In this document: positions 16,602 through 24,598 of the stretch, in pieces
Numbering within the stretch: position 1 is the stretch's first letter
Layout of the letters: each line of letters begins with the position of its first letter
Virus record (IMG/VR): IMGVR_UViG_3300032313_000415
Span: 1-29,743 of that record
Length of the DNA stretch: 29,743 bases
Direction: 5' to 3' (one strand)
From: a virus
Program-made: the position numbers and the translations under genes
Notes under the pieces: model-generated
What the model saw: the letters and a program-made list of their open reading frames with translations, nothing else
Database searches by the model: none
What the model was told of the DNA's origin: nothing

Positions 16602-17468
16602 TTAAACCAACTTTTTATATAATTCCAAACGTTCTGAATCAATTGCAATATTAGGTATATCTATGTTTTCTATTAATTTTTTATATAGTGCAAAACGTTT
16701 TATGGCCCAATCCGCGTAGCCCGGATGAGATTGTTGTAATCCATTTTTATAAATTCTTGCACCACTGCCTATCCCAGCAAAATGAATAAACCAATCTCCA
16801 CAATCAATATCTTTATTCAACTCTCCATATTTATTTACTCTATTGCCAAGATGATTTGCACCACCTGTATTTTCATAATCCAAATAAAATATTTTTCCAC
16901 CATTATTGATTATATCAAAAGATATATAATCAAAAAAATCTAAAACTTGATTACCATTATACGGAACCATTCCATTAATCTGATAAACTAAATTATCTAC
17001 ACTCGTGGTAGTAATTTTATCTTTATTAAATCCAAAAAAACATGTGGCAACAACATCTTGCATGTGTCGTATATCATCTCTGCCACATGGATTGTTTTTA
17101 TATGCGCGAATTGGACCCACAATATCATAGCCATCATTAAGTTTATTAACAATTTTATCAATGCATTTTTCTTTAAATATCAAATCACTATCAAAGTGAA
17201 TTATCATATTAGTTGTTGCATATTTTGTTATTACTTCTGAAAAAATTCTAGCAGTTCCCGCATGCCCGAATTGATATAAATGGTCAATAGGACTATTTTT
17301 TTCAATAACTATAGGAATTATTTTATCAAAATTTTTTAAAAGTTCTAAGTCTTCTTCTTTTCCAAATACATATATTGGATCATCATGGTATTTGTAAAAA
17401 CTTTCTAAACAATTTTTTAAAATATCAGCACAATTATATGCTTCTGTAAATATAAATGGATTGGTCAT
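16602..17468 (-). CDS. GT-A type glycosyltransferase-like protein
   Basis: Protein of 288 residues. It begins FIFTEAYNCADILKNCLESF and carries HFDSDLIF with a DSD motif at 93-95, the metal/nucleotide-sugar site of GT-A folds. A Cys/His-containing C-terminal half (DCGDWFIHFAGIGSGARIY) resembles proteins annotated as glycosyltransferases in phage sugar islands, but I cannot name a family. It overlaps nothing and sits 6 bases after the upstream transferase. AT-rich codons suggest the same origin as its neighbours. Donor and acceptor are unknown. Confidence 0.65.
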   Translation of the reverse strand: MTNPFIFTEAYNCADILKNCLESFYKYHDDPIYVFGKEEDLELLKNFDKIIPIVIEKNSPIDHLYQFGHAGTARIFSEVITKYATTNMIIHFDSDLIFKEKCIDKIVNKLNDGYDIVGPIRAYKNNPCGRDDIRHMQDVVATCFFGFNKDKITTTSVDNLVYQINGMVPYNGNQVLDFFDYISFDIINNGGKIFYLDYENTGGANHLGNRVNKYGELNKDIDCGDWFIHFAGIGSGARIYKNGLQQSHPGYADWAIKRFALYKKLIENIDIPNIAIDSERLELYKKLV

Positions 17469-17474
17469 ATAGTT

Positions 17475-18224
17475 TTATAGAGAAATAAGTCTATCGTTAA
17501 TTTTTTTACTTCTAACTTCGTTTGCTGTATTTTCTTGCCTTACAACATTTAGTTTATCTTCACTTAAAGGATTTACTCTGTTATAGACGTACATAATTTT
17601 TGAAATAAATTTAGTTCTTTCTCTTGCCATTTCTAACATCGGGTACATGAAAACCGTATCACCAGCCATATCATAATAATTTCCATTAGAATCTACTAAA
17701 TTATCATGGGGTATCTTTAAAAACAATTCTCTTTTATAAGTTCTCAAATGAGACGACAGCCATCTTGGATACTGTTTAAACGATCCATTAATTTTTACTT
17801 CAATTGGATAATCGTGATATAGATGACTGACGGATTGATAAGGATTGTGTTCGTAGCACCCATATGTCATCCATATTTCTGGATTTTGGTACACTTCATT
17901 TAAATATTCCAAAACTGTATTATCTTTCAACCAATCGTCAAAATCTACAGTAACACATATACTATTTTCTTTTGACTGTTGTGTACCAAACAAAGTATTT
18001 TCTACTTGGTACTTTCTCCCTTCATTTTTGAATAACTTTATTTTGTCTGGATACTGTGCTGCATATTGTGTTAATTTTTCAAAAGTACCATCATTAGTAT
18101 TTGCATCAACACATATAATTTCAAAATTCTGATAAGACTGGCCGAGGATCGATAAAATGCAATTATCAATCCATTCTACTGAATTGTATCCACAGCAAAT
18201 AATACTAAAAAAATTTTGTTTCAT
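17475..18224 (-). CDS. Family 2 glycosyltransferase
   Basis: Protein of 249 residues. It starts FFSIICCGYNSVEWIDNCI (5-23), continues with ILGQSYQNFEIICVDANTND (26-45) and has the DFDD motif at 94-97, all typical of the GT2 inverting family. C-terminal FLKIPHDNLVDSNG and YDMAGDTVFMYPMLEMA fit acceptor-side elements of the family. AAGGA lies 4-5 nt before the ATG. It is in a run of transferases of the same direction. Sugar and acceptor cannot be told from sequence. Confidence 0.85.
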   Translation of the reverse strand: MKQNFFSIICCGYNSVEWIDNCILSILGQSYQNFEIICVDANTNDGTFEKLTQYAAQYPDKIKLFKNEGRKYQVENTLFGTQQSKENSICVTVDFDDWLKDNTVLEYLNEVYQNPEIWMTYGCYEHNPYQSVSHLYHDYPIEVKINGSFKQYPRWLSSHLRTYKRELFLKIPHDNLVDSNGNYYDMAGDTVFMYPMLEMARERTKFISKIMYVYNRVNPLSEDKLNVVRQENTANEVRSKKINDRLISL

Positions 18225-18265
18225 AATTTCCTTTTATTGTAAAATAGCTACATCAAAATACATAA

Positions 18266-19108
18266 TTATATAATATTGTAATATTCTCTCAGTTGGTTTG
18301 TAGACATTTTTTTTATTCTTTTGAATAAATTTTCATTATTATAATAGTATGGATTTACTTTTGTGTTATTTCTCTCAGCTAATATTGGACAGCAACTATC
18401 AGCCGTTCTTGCGTGTTCTAAATGAAATATAGACCCATTAATTTCATTTATTGGAAGAAATAACATTTTTATTCTTTCTAATATTTCTGCATCTTCTGGC
18501 CCATATGCTTTAAATTCTTCATTATATAAGCCGACAGAGATTATAAAATCTTTGTTAAAGAATACGCATCCTCCAGGAGGAGTATCTGATACGCAATGTG
18601 AGGTGTATAGTGCCTTTAAATTCACATCTATTAATTCAAGATTTAAATATGGATAATTTAAAAATAAATTTCTAAAATTTATAAATCCAGGATGATCATT
18701 TTTTGGAATATTAACTAAAATTTGTGAAAATGGTTTTACTACTGTATTACATTGTTCTAATTTTTTTATAGCTAAAACAAATTGTTCCGCCGTTACCAAA
18801 ACATCAGCATCATATATGCATACATTTTTATATTTTGAATTTAATATACCTAAATTTATTAATTTAGTTTTATAAAAAAAATCTTCACTAGAGGGATATT
18901 TTATAACTTTTAAATAATTATAATTAATTGAATTTTCTTTTAAAAATTGATCAACATTATAATCAGTTTTATTTTTATTATTATATTGTTCAACTATAAT
19001 AATTTCTTTTTTTATATCATAAGAATTTAAATATTTTAAGATAGTTTTTAAATTATATTTTCTATCTTCGGATTCTAATTTAATTGGTATTATAATTGAT
19101 ACGTTCAT
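18266..19108 (-). CDS. Glycosyltransferase with galactosyltransferase-type C-terminal domain
   Basis: Protein of 280 residues. GT2-like start VSIIIPIK (3-10), YDADVLV with DAD at 100-102, then the C-terminal signature GGCVFFNKDF (179-188), YGPEDAE (202-208) and HLEH (229-232), which is the pattern of beta-1,4-galactosyltransferase-like C-terminal domains. It likely transfers galactose or N-acetylgalactosamine. Its start overlaps the previous stop as ATGA, so it is translationally coupled. The gene is extremely AT-rich: positions 18961-19020 have 7 G/C in 60. No Shine-Dalgarno sequence. Confidence 0.78.
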   Translation of the reverse strand: MNVSIIIPIKLESEDRKYNLKTILKYLNSYDIKKEIIIVEQYNNKNKTDYNVDQFLKENSINYNYLKVIKYPSSEDFFYKTKLINLGILNSKYKNVCIYDADVLVTAEQFVLAIKKLEQCNTVVKPFSQILVNIPKNDHPGFINFRNLFLNYPYLNLELIDVNLKALYTSHCVSDTPPGGCVFFNKDFIISVGLYNEEFKAYGPEDAEILERIKMLFLPINEINGSIFHLEHARTADSCCPILAERNNTKVNPYYYNNENLFKRIKKMSTNQLREYYNII

Positions 19109-19911
19109 ATTTTTTGTATTCCATTTGAAATAAATGATGTAACTGTGTTATAATTCTTTTGATAATTTATTACAGATTTTTGATAATTTTCAAATATATA
19201 AGAAAATTTTGATACATAAAGATCAATAGATATATCCTTTATATCAAAATTATCATTATAAGTTATTATACCATTTGGGTTATATACAGAACCAATATCA
19301 GAATCTCCCAAATATATTGGTATAACACCTGTTAAAAAACAATCTAAAACTTTTTCAGTATAATAACCTGGAGTCTGGTAGTTTTCCACGACTATTGAAA
19401 AACAGTAATCATTTAATCCTTGATTTTTGTTTTCAATTCTATTAAATCCCAAACCATAAAGATCTAATTTGTCTTTAAACTTATTTGCTATATCTAAACG
19501 CTTTTGGTGGCCAGCGCATAAATTTTTATTTGAAGATATCATTGAACACAATTTTGTTTTATTAAAAAGTCCTGCCTCTTTTACCCAACATCTAAATGGA
19601 GGAGGACTATAAAAAATTCTACTATTATCTATCCATTTTTTATGATGAGTAATTACAGTTCCATTAGTATTTGAATTAAATTTTTTAATTAAATTATTAT
19701 ATGTTTTTCCATAAACACTATTTAAAATATTTTCTGGTTCTATTAATGCTAGTAATTTTGGTTTATCGGTTAAAATTGAAAAATCACTATCTATACACAA
19801 TAAACAATCTGCTTCATTTAAATTTGAAGTTCGCTCCCAGATTGGATTTGTGTCGGGTTTAAAATTAATCCAACCATTATATGAATTAGGATCTAGATAT
19901 ACTTTCTTCAT
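19105..19911 (-). CDS. GT10 alpha-1,3/4-fucosyltransferase
   Basis: Protein of 268 residues. It carries the GT10 signature: SNKNLCAGHQKR at 127-138 (donor-binding Lys/Arg) followed by CFSIVVENYQ (170-179), YYTEKVLDCFLTGVIPIYLG (183-202). This family transfers L-fucose from GDP-fucose onto N-acetylglucosamine or glucose. I chose the ATG at 19911, which overlaps the previous stop as TAATG; an upstream TTG at 19926 would overlap the GT11 gene. It stops within the next gene start (ATGA). Because it needs GDP-fucose, it links to gmd at 12431. The N-terminal half is short, as in bacterial and viral versions. Confidence 0.9.
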   Translation of the reverse strand: MKKVYLDPNSYNGWINFKPDTNPIWERTSNLNEADCLLCIDSDFSILTDKPKLLALIEPENILNSVYGKTYNNLIKKFNSNTNGTVITHHKKWIDNSRIFYSPPPFRCWVKEAGLFNKTKLCSMISSNKNLCAGHQKRLDIANKFKDKLDLYGLGFNRIENKNQGLNDYCFSIVVENYQTPGYYTEKVLDCFLTGVIPIYLGDSDIGSVYNPNGIITYNDNFDIKDISIDLYVSKFSYIFENYQKSVINYQKNYNTVTSFISNGIQKI

Positions 19912-20699
19912 TAAATTACAATCCAATCTTTACAATAAATATCACTCCAATTTTTTGGCATATCTTGGCCCGGCCCAAACCATTGACTGGGAGCAATTAC
20001 TTTTTTACTTTCAGATAACCAAGCTCCCCACCAACTAAAACTACTGTTGGCTAATATGTGATAATTGCACATAGTCATAACACACATATCAAGATATTTG
20101 TTTTTTGTATCTGGATATACTATTGGGCGTTTTAAATATTTTAAAAGACTTTGTGCCTTTTCTATATCATCACTAAAAACAAAAATTAATGCATTATCTG
20201 GCAACATTGATAACGCTTCATTGTAATAATCAATAGTACAAGGTGGATAATTTTGTGGCTGTGAGACATAATCACCGAATCTCATATGCAAAGAAATTGC
20301 AGGACATCTCGCCACAGCTCGTATATAATCTGCCTGTTGTTTTATTTCTGGCTTAAACTCAAATTCTTTTAATAACTGTTCACGGTAGTCTATAAAATAT
20401 TTTTCACTTTGAAAATAACCACATATATCGGTATTATCAGGTATACCAAAAATACCCGCATTATATGTAAAATTGCGTTCCATTGCATTCTGCAATGGAA
20501 CTACATTTGATGAATCTTTTGCAGAAAGATTATTAAAACAATTTGGTAAAAAAAAACTTTGAAATTCTACATCCCCAGTTTTTGAATATGGCACACCAAA
20601 TTCATACCCTCTTGTTTTAGCAATTGAATATAATGTTGAATATTGAAACAACTGATTGCCAAATAAACCATATGTTCCTAGTCTATTAAAACTAATCAT
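19911..20699 (-). CDS. GT11 alpha-1,2-fucosyltransferase
   Basis: Protein of 262 residues. The family motifs are in order: GLFGNQLFQY at 11-20, GYFQSEKYF at 94-102, HMRFGDY at 138-144 (the HxRxGDY donor site) and ANSSFSWWGAWLS at 217-229. It transfers L-fucose from GDP-fucose in alpha-1,2 linkage, usually to galactose. The start overlaps the previous stop by 4 bases (ATGA), indicating coupling. A perfect 10-base inverted repeat with a 3-base loop lies inside the gene (20478-20500). With the GT10 gene next to it, the cassette could make two different fucose linkages. Confidence 0.94.
   Translation of the reverse strand: MISFNRLGTYGLFGNQLFQYSTLYSIAKTRGYEFGVPYSKTGDVEFQSFFLPNCFNNLSAKDSSNVVPLQNAMERNFTYNAGIFGIPDNTDICGYFQSEKYFIDYREQLLKEFEFKPEIKQQADYIRAVARCPAISLHMRFGDYVSQPQNYPPCTIDYYNEALSMLPDNALIFVFSDDIEKAQSLLKYLKRPIVYPDTKNKYLDMCVMTMCNYHILANSSFSWWGAWLSESKKVIAPSQWFGPGQDMPKNWSDIYCKDWIVI
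20478..20500. repeat. 10-base perfect inverted repeat inside GT11 gene
   Basis: TTCCATTGCA and TGCAATGGAA flank a 3-base loop. It is inside coding sequence; no T-run follows on either strand, so it is not a standard terminator. Confidence 0.7.
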
Positions 20700-21331
20700 A
20701 GATAAATCGACTCCCTATCCTCTAGACTATTATCAGTAAAAAATTGCCATTTATTGGCAGATTCTCTATTATCTGCTTGATAAAAATACGGCTTATTTGG
20801 TGTATAAACTCTATTATGGAATTGTAATATAGATGCTCCAAGATCCCATGGCTTTTGTAGATCATTGATGCAGTGCTTTGCAATTGCTGACATATCTTGT
20901 CTAAATTTAGATTTTACATATAAGATTGCATGTGTGGCTAAAATACCACCAATTCTTAAATAATTTGAATTATATCTTTTAGTCTGATATCCTTGATTTC
21001 CTGTGGATACACCAAGATAGATTCCATCTGAATCATCTGGAATTTCTATAATTGGATTAAAAGCATCAGAAAATTCTGCATCATCTTCTAATATTAGAAG
21101 TGGATCAGAATAATTTGCATTATCCAAAATATCAATATGAGATTGGGCACAACCAACATAGTGTGCATTGCTTGCTATGGTTCCTGGTGGGGCAGGAATA
21201 ACTCTAGCAGATTTTCTATGAGTATTTTTAAATCCATGCTTTTGCAATTTTTCTTGCATTGCTTCAGCATTTTTTGTAGCAGAATCTAAATTAATCCAGA
21301 CAACTGGTATTTCCCGTAAATCAATAATCAT
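20696..21331 (-). CDS. GT25-type (LPS/collagen-like) glycosyltransferase
   Basis: Protein of 211 residues. VVWINLD (10-16) followed by a charged helix, VGCAQSHIDIL (59-69) and LILEDDAEF (79-87) fit the GT25 family, whose bacterial members extend lipooligosaccharide and whose animal members galactosylate hydroxylysine of collagen. It is the first gene of the island. GAGG lies 5 nt before the ATG, and TTGACA-16-TATATT stands upstream. It is shorter than most GT25 enzymes (about 250), with the loss at the C-terminus. The collagen link is noted because collagen-like fibres occur in the same window, but it is speculation. Confidence 0.8.
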   Translation of the reverse strand: MIIDLREIPVVWINLDSATKNAEAMQEKLQKHGFKNTHRKSARVIPAPPGTIASNAHYVGCAQSHIDILDNANYSDPLLILEDDAEFSDAFNPIIEIPDDSDGIYLGVSTGNQGYQTKRYNSNYLRIGGILATHAILYVKSKFRQDMSAIAKHCINDLQKPWDLGASILQFHNRVYTPNKPYFYQADNRESANKWQFFTDNSLEDRESIYL

Positions 21332-21345
21332 AAGACCTCACAATA

Positions 21346-21373
21346 AATATAATACATCATATAAAGATGTCAA
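21346..21373 (-). promoter_or_regulatory. Sigma70-like promoter of the sugar island
   Basis: Perfect -35 TTGACA (21373-21368), 16-base spacer, TATATT (21351-21346), one mismatch to TATAAT. Predicted start is about 10 nt before the ATG at 21331, with GAGG in between. A CTAAATA late-like motif (21382-21376) overlaps the upstream side, so late transcription is also possible. Confidence 0.65.
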
Positions 21374-21382
21374 GTTATTTAG

Positions 21383-21410
21383 TTGACTTTTTCCTAAGGT
21401 ACTTTATACT
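21383..21410 (+). promoter_or_regulatory. Sigma70-like promoter of uvsY-uvsW
   Basis: TTGACT (21383-21388), a 16-base spacer and TATACT (21405-21410), back to back with the minus-strand promoter in an 88-base divergent region. The -10 ends 9 nt before the uvsY ATG, so the mRNA leader would be about 3 nt. No Shine-Dalgarno is present in that space. Confidence 0.65.
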
Positions 21411-21419
21411 ACAAACCAA

Positions 21420-21857
21420 ATGAATCTAGAAGACCTCAAGAATAATATTACTAAAGATTCCCAAATAGACTCTACTGAATTAGGTGTAGAGGCTCTTAAG
21501 ATACCTCAAGTACACGCCAAGTATCTTAATATGCTTACAGACTTTAAATTGCTTTTGACCAAACACCAGAATGAATATGCAATTCAGAGACTGCGTAAGT
21601 GGAAAATTTTGACTGGTAAAGCATCCAAAGAAGAATTGGAAGCATGGGGAGAAGAACCGTTTGATTTGGATCTACTCAAAACTGATGTAGAAAAGTTCAT
21701 TGAGGGTGATCCTAAGATTGTTGAATTGAAGTCCAAGATGGCTGTCAACGAAATTAAAGTCAAGATGGTGGAAGAATTTTTAAAGGCTATCAACAATAGA
21801 AACTTCAACATCAAGTCTGCCATTGACTGGCAAAAAATGATGAACGGCATAGTATAA
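21420..21857 (+). CDS. uvsY: UvsY recombination mediator
   Basis: Protein of 145 residues (T4 UvsY about 137). It begins MNLEDLKNNITKDSQIDSTE, matching the T4 start MRLEDLQEELKKDVFIDST in layout, and is wholly helical and charged. UvsY helps load the UvsX recombinase onto gp32-coated single-stranded DNA. It is the first gene of the plus-strand trio, directly followed by uvsW, as in T4-like phages. It lacks a Shine-Dalgarno sequence and begins 9 nt after a TATACT element. The identification rests on pattern and synteny. Confidence 0.88.
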   Translation: MNLEDLKNNITKDSQIDSTELGVEALKIPQVHAKYLNMLTDFKLLLTKHQNEYAIQRLRKWKILTGKASKEELEAWGEEPFDLDLLKTDVEKFIEGDPKIVELKSKMAVNEIKVKMVEEFLKAINNRNFNIKSAIDWQKMMNGIV

Positions 21858-21860
21858 ATA
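21853..21860 (+). promoter_or_regulatory. Late promoter octamer TATAAATA
   Basis: Perfect octamer overlapping the uvsY stop codon. TTAT separates it from the GTG of uvsW, so a transcript would begin at or inside the start codon. It could be a true late promoter or an AU-rich start signal. Confidence 0.4.
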
Positions 21861-21864
21861 TTAT

Positions 21865-23373
21865 GTGGATATTGAAGTTGAATCTGTAGATGAAGTTCGT
21901 TACTACATCAAAGCAGAAAAAGGAATCAAGCAAGAGTTACGAGATTATTTCTCGTTCATGGTACCAGGTGCCCAGTATATGCCCATGTTCAAACGGCGTA
22001 TATGGGATGGGAAGATCCGGTTATATGATATCCTTACATCCACTCTTCCACGTGGCTTAAAAACTTATCTTGATAAGTTTTCTCAAGATCGTAAATACTC
22101 ATTAAATATTAAAGAGAATAGGAATCCTTTATGTATAAAGGAAACACAGCTTGCTCAATTCTACGATACCCTAGCGGTGTCGGTGAAGAAGAAGCCCGTG
22201 CAGATGCATGCTCATCAGCAGCAAGCAATTATTCATGCTTTGAACCATCACAGATGCGTATTGATTTCTCCTACTGGTTCGGGCAAAAGTTTGATAATTT
22301 ACGTCTTGGTCCGTTTTCTACAATCCGTCTTATCGCCAAATCGAAAGATTTTGATTCTCGTACCAACCGTTGGTCTCGTGAATCAAATGGATTCTGACTT
22401 TTTTGATTATTCTTCTCAAGACTCATCATGGTCTTGCAAAAAATATATTCATAAGATATCAGCTGGCGTAGATAAAGATACCAATAAACAAATAGTTGTA
22501 TCCACATGGCAGTCAATATACAAACTACCAAGAGACTGGTTTGACCAGTTTGATGCCATCTTCTTTGACGAGTGCCATCAGGCCAAAGCTGAATCAATCA
22601 ACATGATTGGTCAGAAGCTTGCCAAGGCTTGGTTTCGTATTGGTACAACAGGAACCCTAGATCAAGCACAGGCACATCGACTGAGCATTGAAGGTATTCT
22701 TGGTCCCGCCATTCAGTTTATTCAAACAAAGAACCTAATGAATAAGGGATTGCTTGCCACTATTGGAATCGACTGTATTCTGTTGCAATACACTGACGAA
22801 GAGAAGCAACTGCTCAAAAAACAAAAATACCCTGACGAATTAAAGTGGATTATAACTAATAAGAAGAGGAACGAATTTGTCAAAGAACTTGCCCTCAAAA
22901 CCAAAGGCAACACGCTCGTCCTCTTCAATTACGTCGAAGATCACGGCAAGCCTCTCGCCGCTCTCTTGGAGTCAGCAAAAAGCGGTAGACCAATATATTT
23001 CATCTCTGGAAAAACAGAAGCAGATACAAGAGAATATATTAGAAAAGTCGTTGACACGGAAAGAGATGCTATACTGGTTGCGAGTTATGGCACTACTAGC
23101 GCTGGTATCAACATTGTTAATATCGACAATATTATTTTTGCCTCGCCTACTAAATCTATAATTAGATTGCTACAGAGCATTGGTCGTGGTCTAAGAGTTT
23201 CTGCCAAGAAGAAGACACTCAAAGTTTTTGACATTGTAGATGACCTATGCTGGCTGAAACACAAGAACCATATCTTCCGTCACTTTGAAGAACGTGTAAA
23301 AATATATAAAAAAGAAAAGTTTGACCATAAAATCTTTTCCATGTCTTTAAAGGACAGCATAAAAGATAAATAA
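21865..23373 (+). CDS. uvsW: UvsW DNA/RNA helicase
   Basis: Protein of 502 residues, as in T4 (about 503). The N-terminal substrate-binding domain (ELRDYFSF at 24-31, RRIWDGKIRLYD at 44-55) precedes superfamily 2 motifs: PTGSGKS at 136-142, DECH at 235-238, TGTL at 262-265 and QSIGRGLR at 437-444. It remodels branched DNA and unwinds R-loops, switching off origin-dependent replication. The start is GTG at 21865, which gives the T4-like beginning DIEVES; the frame has a stop shortly upstream. No Shine-Dalgarno; TATAAATA ends 4 nt before the start. All helicase motifs are intact. Confidence 0.95.
   Translation: MDIEVESVDEVRYYIKAEKGIKQELRDYFSFMVPGAQYMPMFKRRIWDGKIRLYDILTSTLPRGLKTYLDKFSQDRKYSLNIKENRNPLCIKETQLAQFYDTLAVSVKKKPVQMHAHQQQAIIHALNHHRCVLISPTGSGKSLIIYVLVRFLQSVLSPNRKILILVPTVGLVNQMDSDFFDYSSQDSSWSCKKYIHKISAGVDKDTNKQIVVSTWQSIYKLPRDWFDQFDAIFFDECHQAKAESINMIGQKLAKAWFRIGTTGTLDQAQAHRLSIEGILGPAIQFIQTKNLMNKGLLATIGIDCILLQYTDEEKQLLKKQKYPDELKWIITNKKRNEFVKELALKTKGNTLVLFNYVEDHGKPLAALLESAKSGRPIYFISGKTEADTREYIRKVVDTERDAILVASYGTTSAGINIVNIDNIIFASPTKSIIRLLQSIGRGLRVSAKKKTLKVFDIVDDLCWLKHKNHIFRHFEERVKIYKKEKFDHKIFSMSLKDSIKDK
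23365..23372 (+). promoter_or_regulatory. Late promoter-like octamer GATAAATA
   Basis: One mismatch to TATAAATA, overlapping the uvsW stop. It lies 22 bases before the Sm-like gene, whose leader would contain GGGAGGA. Confidence 0.4.
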
Positions 23374-23394
23374 TAGTGAAGGGAGGACATATAC

Positions 23395-24066
23395 ATGTCC
23401 GAATCACTTCCCGAGAATTCTTTTGGCGGTGTATTGCGAGTTGTTAAGCTTACTTCAGGTGAAGAAATAATTGGTATGGTAAATGAGGCTTACACCGATA
23501 GAATTTCAATTAAACTGCCTGCTCGGCTTGAAGCCTATGTTGTTCGTGATGAACAAGGCGAATTGGTAGAATACGTCAAACTAACAAATTATCTTTCCAA
23601 TATTCGCGGTCATGAAATTTCTTTGACACGCAATGTCATAGTTTATATGGGTTCTCCTACTCTGGAATTAGAGAAGATGTACGAGATTTATTTCATGACA
23701 ATGCAGACAGATCCTAAAACTGTAGTTTCATCTCTTCCCGATGATATGAAGTTTGCACACGAATCTGGCCTCCAAATGTTGAATGATTTATTTACAAATG
23801 AAGATTTTGTAAATTTTGTCAATGATCTGATAGATAATTTTGAAGAGGCTGAAATTTTACTAGATGAGGGTGATGAAGAGGATATATTGTCAAACGAAGA
23901 CCAAGAATCCCCTATAAACGAACTACCTCCAGAAGAGCCTGCACCCCAACCCAAGCGCAAGAAGCGCCGTAAAGTCAAGCCTGAGCAAAACAAATTACCA
24001 TTTGACCCAAATCTGCCCCCAGAGAACCCTGAGAGCTGGTCTGACAACCCCACCGACTATCTTTAA
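23395..24066 (+). CDS. Sm-like domain protein with acidic and basic tail
   Basis: Protein of 223 residues, no named homologue recognised. Residues 14-88 read as an Sm/LSm-type small beta-barrel (RVVKLTSGEEIIGMVNEAY, then ISIKLPARLEAYVV and ISLTRNVIVYMG), a fold that often binds RNA. A helical part follows to about 150, then an acidic segment (150-170) and PKRKKRRKVK (187-196) before NKLPFDPNLPPENPESW. GGGAGGA lies 8 nt before the ATG, one of the strongest sites in the window. It closes the uvsY-uvsW unit and its stop overlaps the stop of the opposite gene. RNA regulation is inferred; a transcription accessory role is also possible. Confidence 0.65.
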   Translation: MSESLPENSFGGVLRVVKLTSGEEIIGMVNEAYTDRISIKLPARLEAYVVRDEQGELVEYVKLTNYLSNIRGHEISLTRNVIVYMGSPTLELEKMYEIYFMTMQTDPKTVVSSLPDDMKFAHESGLQMLNDLFTNEDFVNFVNDLIDNFEEAEILLDEGDEEDILSNEDQESPINELPPEEPAPQPKRKKRRKVKPEQNKLPFDPNLPPENPESWSDNPTDYL

Positions 24067-24593
24067 GTGAGTACGGCGGGGGGATTGGGTGATATTGTAT
24101 AATACGAATATTTAAATTTGCAATTGGCTTTTTGAACAATTGCATCACTATTGTCAGATTGAAAATTTAATCCACTCAAATATATTGGAACAATATTTGT
24201 AAAAGTTATTGTTATAGGGCTGTTGTTGCTGGCAAGCCCAAATGGACCTGTATAAATGCTTAGAGTTCCGGTAATATGCCAGGTTTGATAGTCAATATTA
24301 TATTCAGTATCATTTTCAATATTTGTAATATTTCGAATCCATGAGTATATGGAATTCCAGTTTGTCATATTTTCATCAACAATGAATTCCACTGCCAGCG
24401 GTTCAAATCCAGCAACCATACTTGGAACTGGAATTGTAGTACCTAAAGTAGTTGGTTGAACTAGATCGGGAACAGAAATTCCTGGAAGATTTGCTCTCTG
24501 ACACATGAGTTCCAGTTGGGTAGTTCCTCTATTAAACTTAAGAGTAAAGTAATTATTATAAAGTGGATTGGTATTACTTGAGCAGGTTGCCAT
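24063..24593 (-). CDS. T4 gp19-like tail tube fold protein
   Basis: Protein of 176 residues. Segments NYFTLKFNRGTTQLELMCQR (14-33), ANLPGISVPDLVQPTTLG (34-51) and EFIVDENMTNWNSIYSWI (69-86) match the pattern of T4-like proteins with the gp19 tail tube fold. It may be the tube protein gp19 itself or a related tube/baseplate-initiator protein such as gp54; sequence alone does not decide. In other T4-like phages the gene next to gp23 is a small tail protein too. No Shine-Dalgarno; CATAAATA ends 5 nt before the ATG. It follows the gp23 terminator, so it has its own promoter. Confidence 0.7.
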   Translation of the reverse strand: MATCSSNTNPLYNNYFTLKFNRGTTQLELMCQRANLPGISVPDLVQPTTLGTTIPVPSMVAGFEPLAVEFIVDENMTNWNSIYSWIRNITNIENDTEYNIDYQTWHITGTLSIYTGPFGLASNNSPITITFTNIVPIYLSGLNFQSDNSDAIVQKANCKFKYSYYTISPNPPAVLT

Positions 24594-24598
24594 AGAAA

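Noticed and set aside
16601-16648. Longer carbamoyltransferase starting at TTG 16648
   Set aside because: It would overlap the upstream gene by 47 bases and adds sequence not typical of the family.
24063-24593. Assignment of the gene after gp23 as tail completion protein gp3
   Set aside because: Size fits, but the residues match the tail tube fold pattern better; kept as a possibility in another T4-like order only.
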